Positions 1-7,580 of a stretch of DNA of 11,200 bases are shown here, in pieces (the stretch's first letter is position 1; each line of letters begins with the position of its first letter). Origin of the DNA: Chromera velia (lineage: Eukaryota; Sar; Chromeraceae). Made by a program: the position numbers and the translations under genes. The stretch is taken from positions 1-11,200 of the forward strand of contig JAHBMJ010003378.1 of NCBI GenBank assembly GCA_018398765.1. The letters are read 5' to 3'. The notes under the pieces were generated by a model. It saw nothing but the letters and a program-made list of their open reading frames with translations, was not told where the DNA came from and made no database searches.

Positions 1-14
1 CCCCCCCCCCCCCC
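1..14. repeat. poly-C homopolymer at window start
   Basis: Fourteen consecutive C residues open the window. This is a simple homopolymer with no coding meaning. Tracts of this kind often mark contig edges or regions that are hard to sequence, so the flanking assembly deserves caution. Confidence 0.9.
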
Positions 15-34
15 TGTTTTCTACTGTGCCTCCT

Positions 35-550
35 TCCTTCTGCCCCCCTTCATCCATCCATTTCCTTCGAAAGACAGCGTTCTTCCTTCCTTCTGCCCCC
101 CTTCATCCATCCATTTCCTTCGAAAGACAGCGTTCTTCCTTCCTTCTGCCCCCCTTCATCCATCCATTTCCTTCGAAAGACAGCGTTCTTCCTTCCTTCT
201 GCCCCCCTTCATCCATCCATTTCCTTCGAAAGACAGCGTTCTTCCTTCCTTCTGCCCCCCTTCATCCATCCATTTCCTTCGAAAGACAGCGTTCTTCCTT
301 CCTTCTGCCCCCCTTCATCCATCCATTTCCTTCGAAAGACAGCGTTCTTCCTTCTGCCACCCTTCATCCATCCATTTCCTTCGAAAGACAGCGTTCTTCC
401 TTCCTTCTGCCCCCCTTCATCCATCCATTTCCTTCGAAAGACAGCGTTCTTCCTTCCTTCTGCCCCCCTTCATCCATCCATTTCCTTCGAAAGACAGCGT
501 TCTTCCTTCTGCCACCCTTCATCCATCCATTTCCTTCGAAAGACAGCGTC
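35..550. repeat. 53-nt minisatellite, about ten copies
   Basis: A tandem array has its shared word cgaaagacag starting at 68, 121, 174, 227, 280, 333, 382, 435, 488 and 537. The period is 53 nt, except for two 49-nt units (333-382 and 488-537) that lost one TTCC block and carry a gccaccc variant in place of gcccccc. The run 49-53-53-49 suggests that a 155-nt higher-order block was itself duplicated. The unit has no stop codon in any forward frame, and because 53 is not a multiple of three a translated product would cycle through three peptide versions. This explains the long open frame from 26 to 667, which I do not consider a gene. If the hydroxylase gene extends upstream, the array may lie in one of its introns. 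Confidence 0.95.
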
Positions 551-683
551 CCTGGAACGGCAGTACGCTGTCCCTACCCTTGTGTCTTCCCTTTGGATGC
601 AAATGCCCAATTCGAACGTTTTCTTACTGCGGAAATCCGCTTTGAGGATTCGCGGAAGAAAAGATAGACGCCGAAGAACGAAC

Positions 684-776
684 AAAGGAAGGAAGAAAGA
701 AATGAAGGAAGAAAGAAATGAAGGAAGGAAGGAAGGAAGGAAAAATCAAAAGAAAAACAGAAGAATTAAAAAGTGA
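684..776. repeat. Purine-rich GGAA/GAAA tract
   Basis: The tract is nearly pure A/G on the plus strand. It contains two 16-nt direct repeats of the type ggaagaaagaaatgaa, followed by uninterrupted (GGAA)n at about 719-741. It is complementary in sense to the pyrimidine tract at 972-1137, so a transcript could fold GGAA against TTCC across about 300 nt. No coding signal was seen. Confidence 0.8.
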
Positions 777-822
777 ACAGACGTGCAAAACCGCCTGGAG
801 GTTCTCTGCATTCCTGTTCGAC

Positions 823-858
823 CACACTGCACATTACAGCACAGCCTTGCGCTTGGGC
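823..858 (+). other. Possible hydroxylase exon carrying the first Fe-binding His (boundaries unresolved)
   Basis: In one frame this stretch reads HTAHYSTALRLG. In aspartyl/asparaginyl beta-hydroxylases the first iron-binding His lies nine residues before an Arg that binds 2-oxoglutarate; here His (codon 823) and Arg (codon 850) have exactly that spacing, with matching H-T and L-R positions. A GT donor at 859 (GTGATG) or a GC donor at 865 would both join in phase 0 to the confirmed exon at 1151. The GC option gives the usual residue count to the next motif. No good polypyrimidine acceptor precedes the His, because the upstream DNA is purine-rich. The CAG at 837-839 would cut the motif in two. 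The match could be chance, so I treat it as a hypothesis. Confidence 0.3.
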
Positions 859-971
859 GTGATGGCAGGAATTCTGTTGATTGAGCTCTGCTTCTTTTTG
901 GCTGCCGTTCTGCCTCTCTCTGCCTGTCTCACTGCGTACCTGGCGTCCCCTAGGTCTGACGGCAACTCGTG

Positions 972-976
972 CTCCC

Positions 977-1007
<31 letters not shown>

Positions 1008-1093
1008 TTCCTTTCTTCCTTCCTTTCTTTCTTCCTTCCTTCCTTCCTTCCTTTCTTTCTTTCTTTCTTTCTTTCTTCCTTCCTTCCTTTCTT

Positions 1094-1133
<40 letters not shown>

Positions 1134-1137
1134 TTCT
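972..1137. repeat. 166-nt pure pyrimidine microsatellite (CTTT/CTTC/CT)n
   Basis: Every plus-strand base from 972 to 1137 is C or T. The run consists of (CTTT)n and (CTTCC)n blocks and then (CT)n from about 1099 to 1130. It lies immediately upstream of the inferred 3' splice site at 1148-1150 (ctgaatgcag) and so forms an extreme polypyrimidine tract for the hydroxylase exon at 1151. Long homopurine-homopyrimidine mirror-like DNA of this kind can adopt triplex (H-DNA) structure. All long open frames reported through it on either strand are low-complexity artefacts. Confidence 0.95.
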
Positions 1138-1150
1138 GTCCTGAATGCAG

Positions 1151-2727
1151 CCGCTTGTGGGTGTTGAGGGAACTCGGATGCGAGTTGGGGACTCGTGGAT
1201 CTACCCTGAAGAGGTGGGAGGGAGGGACACTTGCCTTTCTGTCTTTTCGTCTTGCTGCCTTGTGCTTTCTGTGTCCGCATGGTGTCCATCGCGCGTCGGT
1301 CGGTCGCCTTCCGTCGCGTGTTTCTGTCGGAGAGGTAAAGGTAGACAGACAAAGCGAAAAGAGGAGCAAAAAGCATTTCCTTTTCGTGCGCATGGGGGGA
1401 GAGGAGGGGGGTCGGGGGACCGTATAAGTAAGAGGCTACATAATTTTCGGGAAGGATAGTGACGGAGAATCGAGTTGGAGGCGTTCGGACGGAGGGACTG
1501 TGAGATGAATTGATGGAGAACCGAGCTAGCGCCCATGGGTCAATATGGCAGAGAGAAATGATCCGAAAACCCTTTTGAAGTGCGTGCATGAGGTGAGGGA
1601 TCGATGCACTCGAGCAAGGGATTCTGTCGAAGAGTGGCTTTTTCACTTCAACGCTGAAAGACCCTCTTTGACTTGGCCTGCAAGTTCTTTCAACTAAGAC
1701 CAGTGGATAGGCGAGCTTCTGCTTTTGCTGCAGTGTGAGTATCTTGGTGTCTGGTTGGCTCCCGAACGAGTGGAAGAAGAAGAAGAAACGAACAGGTTGT
1801 ATCTGCGCGCGTTTCTGCGTTTGTGTGGCTCCACTGCTTTGATTTTTTGTACGATGATGCGATGCTCGTCTGCAGGGTGTGCCGTACGTTTTTGACGACT
1901 CGTTTGAGCACGAAGTATGGCATGATGGCCCGGTGAGTTTATTATTATTATTATTATTTTGTATGTATTTTTCTCACAACTGCAGAAGAGAAAACTGAAT
2001 AAGAGTGGATCATCGCGCATGATTTTTCTTCGTTGCTTCAAACAGATTTCTTGCGTGTCCCCGTCTGCATTCATGCTCTGGCTTTCATTCTGCCATTAAC
2101 AATTTTTTGCCAGTACAGAAACGCGCATACACTGCGTGAATTGATTTCTGCAGGCCACGCGCATTGTTTTGATTTTTGACATCTGGCACCCCGAACTCTC
2201 GACAGAGGAAGTCTCGCTTCTGACTACGTTGCGAAACAGCAAACTGAGGTGGGTGCGCTCCCTTCAGAATTGTATTTGCAGACGTGAAAATGAAAAAGAG
2301 AAAGAGGGAAGATGGGGCAGCTGGTTCCAACCAAAAGGGGAACGAAGGGAGGGACTGTTGTGTGCGCAATTGCTTCGAAATGGCTCAGTCATCTTTCTTT
2401 GGTCTTGCTTCTGGAAATTGAACGTCATGTGCCGCAGAGGCGTGCCCCGATCGGCATGTACTTCGTCTAATTTGCGTTCATTCACGTTGATTCAGAGGAT
2501 TACATACAACTCCCTCCAGGCTTGAGCGAGTGCATCAGCAATGTAAAAGGGAAGAAGGAAACCCCTTGAGAAGCGAATGTGAGAATCATTCTCCGCAATT
2601 TGTTTTGTGCCCCTCTTTTTGCCTTCTTTGTGTCTGCATGGCTTCCTCTTTGTTTCTCGAAAGAAAGATGGATTGACGATCTGCCTTTTGCTCTCGTCTG
2701 CACTTCATGCCTTTTGACTTTTCTGTA

Positions 2728-2759
<32 letters not shown>

Positions 2760-3700
2760 CCTGTCTAACATATAGTCTGACTGTCTGGCAGTTTTCCTTC
2801 TTTTTTTCCTTTTTTATTTATTTGTTGAATTTTCCTGTCTTGTCTTGTCTTCTTTTCTTCTCTTTCTTGTCTTGAGTGGAAGCAGCAGAGGAGTAGCGTG
2901 TGAAACTAGTGATCACGTGAAAGTCTGTCGGGAGGTGGAGAGGCAAGGGGCGCTTAACTCTCACCTTTCAGGCCCCCTGCCCACGCTGTTTGATTGTTGG
3001 TGCTGTTCTTTTGTCTTTGTTCTTCCTTTCTTTTTGTCTGTTGTGTTCATGAAGAAGCGGAGGGAGAAGAAGAAGAAGAAACATATAGTCTGTCTGTCTG
3101 CCCGCACCCCTTTTCCTCTCCAGATTTGAGAAGCTCCAGAGCCAGCACGACTCGTCTGGCGACAATTTCTTCTCGATCATTGAGAGAAGCCGGAGACTCC
3201 TGAACGCAAATTCGGACTGGTGGGTGGCAGCCCCAGAGGACGAAGAGAGAGAGGACCCCTCCACGGCGACTGACCTGATTATCACGGGACGAAACTGCGC
3301 GATTGGGGCAGGAGGGGGGTCATCTTCTTCTGCGTGTGTTTCTCTGCCCGCACTTCGAGCAGGGTCGCGAGAGAGAGATCCCCTAGTATCGGGAAGGGAT
3401 CGCTTGGGTGCCTCTGCAGTTCCTCGTGTTGGTGCCAGCAGCGGTTGGGACTTTCGGGTCTCTCCATCTGCTTCTGCACCGGTAGCTGCGTCTGCTTCTT
3501 CAGCGTCAGGACTAGCAGCAACAGTAGGAGGCCAGGGGGAGCGGCAGGTACCAACGGGAGCAATCGGGTTTGAAGGGGGTGGGAATGTTGAAGATCCCTC
3601 CTCAGCTTCAGGTCCCTCCCCAAATTGTGACAACTACTTCGTCCTCAACGCGAGTGGGTCCTCGACTTTGAGCGACAACGCGAGCGTTGGTCCAAACTGA
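1151..3700 (+). CDS. Aspartyl/asparaginyl beta-hydroxylase-type 2-oxoglutarate oxygenase (3' exons, 5'-partial)
   Basis: The family hydroxylates Asp/Asn side chains using Fe(II), O2 and 2-oxoglutarate; the animal ASPH enzyme acts in the ER lumen. Inferred exons are 1151-1213, 1876-1932, 2154-2248 and 3124-3700, all with GT-AG introns (662, 221 and 875 nt) and consistent phases (0, 0, 2). The visible product is 263 aa and ends at TGA 3698. Residues 1-21 contain a GVEGTRMRVGDSW strand. Residues 22-40 contain VFDDSFEHEVW, with His33 as the second iron ligand. Residues 41-55 read ATRIVLIFDIWHPEL, with Arg43 expected to bind the 2-oxoglutarate carboxylate. These motifs in this order are diagnostic of the family (Pfam Asp_Arg_Hydrox). 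From about residue 73 a family-atypical tail of 191 residues follows, rich in Ser, Ala and Gly and probably disordered, with two NAS sequons near its end. The start codon and the exons carrying the first iron His are upstream or unresolved. The exon boundaries are inferred, not proven by transcripts. Confidence 0.85.
1214..1875 (+). other. Hydroxylase intron, 662 nt
   Basis: Donor GAG|GTGGGA and acceptor tctgcag|GGT join two phase-0 exons. The splice joins WIYPEE to GVPYVFDDSF and recreates the family pattern of a Trp-containing turn followed by the DDSFEHEVW strand. Several open frames occur inside, such as 1145-1459 on plus and 834-1646 on minus, but they show no recognisable protein features. 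Confidence 0.75.
1933..2153 (+). other. Hydroxylase intron, 221 nt, with (TTA)n
   Basis: The donor is CCG|GTGAGT, a strong consensus, and the acceptor is tttctgcag|GCC, both in phase 0. A (TTA)n microsatellite at about 1938-1958 begins directly after the donor. Confidence 0.75.
2249..3123 (+). other. Hydroxylase intron, 875 nt, with CTGT and CTTGT repeats
   Basis: Donor CTGAG|GTGGGT (phase 2) and acceptor ttttcctctccag|A rebuild an Arg codon (AG+A). Inside are a (CTGT)n run at about 2729-2766, a degenerate (CTTGT)n run at about 2835-2873, and an exact 13-nt direct repeat aacatatagtctg at 2767-2779 and 3080-3092, each copy followed by CTGT-type repeats. The second copy lies 31 nt before the 3' splice site. 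No additional exon was needed to keep the frame. Confidence 0.65.
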
Positions 3701-3917
3701 ACGTCTTGTGTGTGGCTGTAGGGGCCTGATCTGTCATGTAGGCAGTATCTATCAGCATATCTGAAATTCAACCAAATATTTTGTCTGTTGTGAGCACTCA
3801 GCCACCCACCTTTGAACCAAAAGCCCGCGACCCATACCGGAAACTCCTCAAAGGCGCAGAATCGATCTGTATGAGTTTCGTCAGCACTAGCGTCAGCAAA
3901 CAGACTGCGGGGCATCA

Positions 3918-3923
3918 AATAAA
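3918..3923 (+). promoter_or_regulatory. Possible polyadenylation signal AATAAA
   Basis: An AATAAA hexamer lies 217 nt downstream of the hydroxylase stop codon. It is canonical in animals and plants, but many protists do not depend on it, and the surrounding DNA is AT-rich enough to produce it by chance. Confidence 0.2.
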
Positions 3924-4324
3924 TTCAGAACGATAAAAGCAGCGAATGGTGGAGCAATTATAGGAGCATCATAATCCGGCTGTAAATAGGTAACATTAGG
4001 TCACATTTTATATAGGTAAAAAAAAATCTAGATACTAAAAGAATTTTAAGAGAAGACAAATTCTGTAACATTTAGCGTGAAATCCAAGCAAAAAACCTTA
4101 TAAAATCCTTTTTACCCGTAGGCTAGCTTATAAAGTGTAGCTATGCCTAAAACTATAATCTGACAGATGGAAGCGTCGACAAGTTTTTGAAGGATGTTAT
4201 CATAAAACGAGCTGCCGTAAAGGAATGCCGTAAAAGAAATGCATACAGCCTGCAAGATGTATCAAGCATCCAGCTGGACCAAGCCCACCAAATCTTTTAG
4301 TCAAATTAGTGATTAGTGATTAGT

Positions 4325-4445
4325 GGTACCCTAGAGCACTGACGCCGTTTTGTCTTATAGAGGTCGCCCCTGCAAACGGCAAGGGGGTGTACCTCATCGC
4401 TGAGGCTCAGACCACACCCCGTGGCCCGCCTGGTTTCTTAGGTCG
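4325..4445. other. GC-rich island with imperfect hairpin
   Basis: This is an isolated GC-rich patch inside AT-rich DNA. It contains gcccctgcaaacggcaaggg (about 4365-4384), which folds as a near-perfect stem with one bulge. It is preceded by a short direct repeat, agtgatt agtgatt agtgg, near 4307-4326. The patch could be a fragment of an inserted element. It has no tRNA-like or coding signature. Confidence 0.3.
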
Positions 4446-4554
4446 CTAACAAACAACAATCTGTCTGCGCTTTGCATGCTTTAGTCTATGGGCTGCTCAG
4501 AAGGGACTGCTCTAAAAATCGATCCAATGACACAGGACAAAAGGACACTTTGGT

Positions 4555-4930
4555 TTTGTACACGCCCTCTCTCCATTCTTCTCTCGGCGATTTCTCCTTC
4601 TCCCTCCCTCAGCTGTCTTCCTGCTTCCATTGCTTCCAGGATGGTCTTGTATTCTTCTTTTCTTCTTTCCGTTCCTCCCTTTCTTTTTGTAATCACTCCG
4701 TGTCTCTATGCCAGCACTCTTTCATCTAACGAGCTTCCAGGTGCGGGCTTTCCTTGAACACTCTTCTTCTGAACGCCGCCCTCCCCAGAAACTCATCCAC
4801 CGTACTATGCCCTTTGTTTATCAAGAATTTGAACAGAGCCTCAGTATGCAGTCTTCCTCTTTGTCCTTCTCTTTTCTCTTTGCAAACTTCTCTTGCTCTC
4901 TTTTCTCTTCCCTCGTTCCAGTCTGCTCTT
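4555..4930. other. Pyrimidine-rich stretch (plus strand)
   Basis: About 375 nt strongly biased to C/T on the plus strand, without a clean tandem unit, in contrast to the microsatellites elsewhere. It contains several acceptor-like TTYCAG sites (for example cctccctcag near 4602-4611), but no convincing exon follows them. It could be a degraded CT-rich repeat or intron-like DNA of an unrecognised transcript. Confidence 0.35.
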
Positions 4931-5223
4931 AATGTTCTATATATGTCTAGCTCTATTATAGTATGACCTAAGTAGGTGTTACTCTAGAGAGATATCTTTA
5001 TATTATGATTATTATTCACAACTAGATTCACATTTTTTTTTGTATGTATTCTAACCAGGTTTCCCCGGCCATGGTCCAGTGCTAGGTCCACTGCTCGGTA
5101 TCGACTTGCATATAACGCTTTAGCTAGTGCTTTTAAGCGCCTTAGCTGCGCCTGGTTAAGCGCTTTAGTCTTAGGAGCAGCGCAGTAAAGATTTTTGGTA
5201 ACTTAGTTACATTAGATAGCTGA

Positions 5224-5374
5224 CCCCCCCCCCCCTCCCCCCTTTTATTATTTAATTTGGTAACCCCCCCCCTCTAACCTCCGAGGTTTGATAGGGGTGA
5301 TGTAAGGAGGGAGGTGTGTTTCATTACCTATAGGTTGACATGAATTGTAATTCCGTCCCCCCCCTCCCCCCCCC
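5224..5374. repeat. Three poly-C blocks within 150 nt
   Basis: C12-T-C6 lies at 5224-5242, C9 at 5264-5272 and C8-T-C9 at 5357-5374, separated by AT-rich sequence. The minus strand therefore carries three G-runs that could form a G-quadruplex, and the plus strand could form an i-motif. Each block has ggtaac or taac-type sequence nearby, which suggests internal duplication. Confidence 0.8.
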
Positions 5375-5423
5375 TAACGTAACTGGGTTACTAAAAAACT
5401 TTAGTGCGCTGCCCCTTAAGTGC

Positions 5424-5447
5424 ATGAATGAATGAATGAATGAATGA
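5424..5447. repeat. (ATGA)n microsatellite
   Basis: Six tandem ATGA tetramers occur in intergenic DNA. This is a simple sequence repeat with no other signal. Confidence 0.85.
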
Positions 5448-5636
5448 CTAAGCCAGTAGAGCCAAGCTCTTAGCAGTCCATGTGATGCATATCTTTGATT
5501 GAGCCTAGCTCTGAAGCGAGAGACTGTAGGCCAAAGCAACACTCACTCAACAGCTGAAGACGTGGTCTGCAATCTTAATCGATTTGGAGAGTAAATGGAA
5601 CAGAGCTCAGAAAAAACGTAAGTAGACATAACCTGC

Positions 5637-5650
5637 ATACTGTACAGTAT
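5637..5650. other. 14-nt perfect palindrome
   Basis: atactgtacagtat is its own reverse complement. It is followed by a partial repeat of the same word (actacagtat, 5651-5660). No neighbouring gene would make it an obvious operator. Confidence 0.4.
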
Positions 5651-5882
5651 ACTACAGTATAGAACCAAACTGCTCCTCATAGAATCTAACACATTAATCG
5701 ATTTATTAATAAAAACAAAAGAAACAAAAGACAGGTAGAGTATTCAGCAACATGGCAGCAAATGAAGCAAGCAAAGGAAGAGGGAGAAACCAAAGGGTTG
5801 AGTGACTGAGAAGTAATGAGATTGGCCTCTAATCGATCGACCGTTTGTTTTGAGATGCCTCCGTTTGAAGCCTGTTTGAGCT

Positions 5883-5901
5883 CCGCCGGGTCAATCGGCG
5901 G
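5883..5901. other. GC hairpin in AT-rich DNA
   Basis: CCGCCG (5883-5888) and CGGCGG (5896-5901) form a six-pair stem around a seven-base loop. The surrounding DNA is AT-rich and also contains TGATTGATTG-type repeats near 5920-5970. No role is evident, and it is not a bacterial-type terminator because no U-tract follows. Confidence 0.4.
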
Positions 5902-6382
5902 GCCGCAGCATCGTCAGTGAGAGTTGATTGATTGCAGTCTTTTGTATGCGATTGATAGTAATTGATTGATTATCACGTAAACAGTTTGCAGTACAGGTCT
6001 TTTTGCTGGGCGTAGGACATCAAAATCAAATAATAAAACATAACGTCATTTTTCGGGTTTTTTTTTTTTAATATTTGATTTTGGTTTTTTTTATTTTTGA
6101 AACCATCCAAATATAAATTAAGACACTAGTTAAGGCATAAGTTCTAAGTAAAGTTTACTAGGAGGTTTAACCAGCTTTATAAAGAGAATGATGATTAAAA
6201 TTTAGTTTTTTATATAAAGATCTACAGAGATCCACAAGAAGAGACAGAAGTCTACGCACGGAACTGACTGAAATGAATTCAAATGAATCTCAAATTACTA
6301 AGTAATGCTAGAATTAAATTTTATACACCGACCGACCCCTGCCGATCCCTTTGGTAACCAGCGTTTTTACACTGTGTGTTAG

Positions 6383-6640
6383 GACTGCCTGAGGAAGTAA
6401 GAAGAAGACCATTCAACGATGATGCTGGCAACATCATTAAGGAGAACGGGTAAGTATGAGCCTAGGTGTGAGCGAAGTGCAGAGACTGCAACTTTTGGTC
6501 TCATGATTGAAAACAATGACAGAACGCGTTTTAAAAATATTTTCAGGGTCGTGAAGGTGGCAAAGCTTTCAGAGTTCCAAAAAATTAGAAGAAAAAAGAT
6601 GAAGATGCCGGCGGGAAACAATGGGTGGGTCGGTGGATAG
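6383..6640 (+). CDS. Cryptic spliced gene fragment, unrecognised
   Basis: The segment starts after a plausible acceptor (tgtgttag, ending at 6382) and is open for 67 nt to a consensus donor CGG|GTAAGT at 6450. A 97-nt AT-rich intron ends at aatattttcag (6546), and the reading continues in phase (GG+G) for 94 nt to a TAG at 6638. The spliced peptide contains PFNDDAGNIIKENG, then VVKVAKLSEFQKIRRKKMK, and ends in GNNGWVGG. It is basic near the C-terminus. There is no in-frame ATG, so at least one upstream exon would be needed and I could not find it. I do not recognise the peptide. It could be the 3' end of a short-exon gene, a transposon relic, or coincidence; the splice-site quality is the only real support. 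Confidence 0.25.
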
Positions 6641-6949
6641 GCGGAGGTACCGAATCACTGCCGATTGAGGTTATCAAAATTCTTGAAGAAGAAAATATAA
6701 AAATTATATAATTCAGCCTATCGTATAGTATGACGTATACAGACTAACTTTAGAATTCATCTTCATTAAAATCCATACAATTGCTTTCAAAAATCCCAAA
6801 ACAATTCATTTGAATTTTTGAACACGTTTTTAGGTGACCGGAAGGTCCTCGTAGCAACCTATAGGTCAAACTTTACATTTTTTGTATTTGAATCATATGG
6901 TCATTTTTTTTCGGTTTTGATTATTATTTTTGATTATTGTTTTTAATAT

Positions 6950-7092
6950 CCTACGCCTAGTCTTTTTGGCCTGTGCGGGCCGGCCAGGAAGGTCCGACGC
7001 ATGTATACGCTTTTCCTGGACGCCGCACGTCGAGCGCTTGGCGTTAGGGCAGGAGGCTAATCCTCCAGACATTAATCCTATCCTATCCTATC
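6950..7092. mobile_element. GC-rich island ending in (CCTAT)n, possible retroposon 3' end
   Basis: A sharply bounded GC-rich segment in AT-rich DNA begins near cctacgcctag. It contains a GGCCGGCC palindrome (6978-6985) and a GGAGG-CTAAT-CCTCC hairpin (about 7051-7066), and ends in about three CCTAT repeats (7077-7092). A GC-rich body with a short tandem pentamer tail resembles the 3' end of some non-LTR retroelements. No reverse transcriptase is visible and no target-site duplication was confirmed, so this is a weak structural inference. Confidence 0.25.
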
Positions 7093-7580
7093 AAATCGCT
7101 ACGATAGATTTTTGAATTTAGTTTTGAATGAAAGCTATTATTAAAAACAACATGAACGATCAAATTGAACTAAATTGAACTAATTGATATTTAATGCAAA
7201 GACTATTATCTGACTATAGTGCAAAGATTAATAAAATCACGTTAAATATTGAATTATCATATTTGATGCACTGAACTTTGAAGTTGTGTGAGTCATAGTG
7301 CCAGTGTGACTCAATGGTACATTTGACAGCCAGCTTGAGCTACTACTAGAAGACGACAGAAGGCAAACAAACTAGGAACCTGGCTAGAACGCCAGCAATT
7401 TGGCAGCAAAAGGCAGAAGACTGCCAGAAGTACAAGTGAATTCAGTGCACAGACTGGTGTAGAGTATTGCTTTCAAATTAAGTTTCAATTAATTCACCAG
7501 TGCATGCTAGTACAATGAGTACATGTGTGTGAGTCCATCCGGGAGACCCACACGGACGCACTGAGGCTATGGAAGAGGGC
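7093..7580. other. AT-rich intergenic DNA downstream of the minus-strand gene
   Basis: About 490 nt with no supported gene. It contains a direct repeat of aattgaacta (near 7163-7185) and a six-pair hairpin, GAGTCA (7290-7295) with TGACTC (7307-7312). Near 7390-7430 lies a cluster of related words (gccagc, ggcagc, ggcagaag, tgccagaag). On the minus strand this is the 3' flank of the 7581-8321 ORF. Confidence 0.5.

Larger units (their letters stand above)
3701..6382. other. AT-rich intergenic DNA without a supported gene
   Basis: Composition changes sharply after the hydroxylase stop. There are frequent stops in all frames, no open frame longer than 94 codons, and none with recognisable motifs. 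Contents include a small GC-rich island with a hairpin (4325-4445), a pyrimidine-rich stretch (about 4555-4930), three poly-C blocks (5224-5374), an (ATGA)n run, palindromes, and a long T-rich stretch near 6050-6100. Decayed transposable elements are the most likely source, but no coding remnant was identifiable by eye. Confidence 0.6.

Noticed and set aside
26-667. 213-codon open frame over the minisatellite
   Set aside because: It is open only because the 53-nt repeat lacks stops in any frame; the product is three shifted versions of one repeat plus unrelated tail, with no domain.
969-1427. Ser/Phe/Leu-rich plus-strand frames resembling membrane segments
   Set aside because: The hydrophobicity is produced by the (CTTT)n tract; there is no independent coding evidence.
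834-1646. 270-codon minus-strand open frame
   Set aside because: Its length comes from the CTTT/CT microsatellite read as Lys/Arg/Glu repeats, and it overlaps a hydroxylase exon on the opposite strand.
2968-3633. 221-codon minus-strand open frame opposite the last hydroxylase exon
   Set aside because: It is antisense to a well-supported exon and is open because of GC-rich Ser/Ala codons on the coding strand.
4472-4966. Short plus-strand frames of 70 to 89 codons
   Set aside because: They arise from the pyrimidine-rich stretch and encode Ser/Leu/Phe-rich low-complexity peptides without motifs.
5050-5200. Possible tRNA or small structured RNA near repeated agcgc words
   Set aside because: No cloverleaf, no TTCGA-type T-loop and no A/B box pair could be found here or elsewhere in the window.
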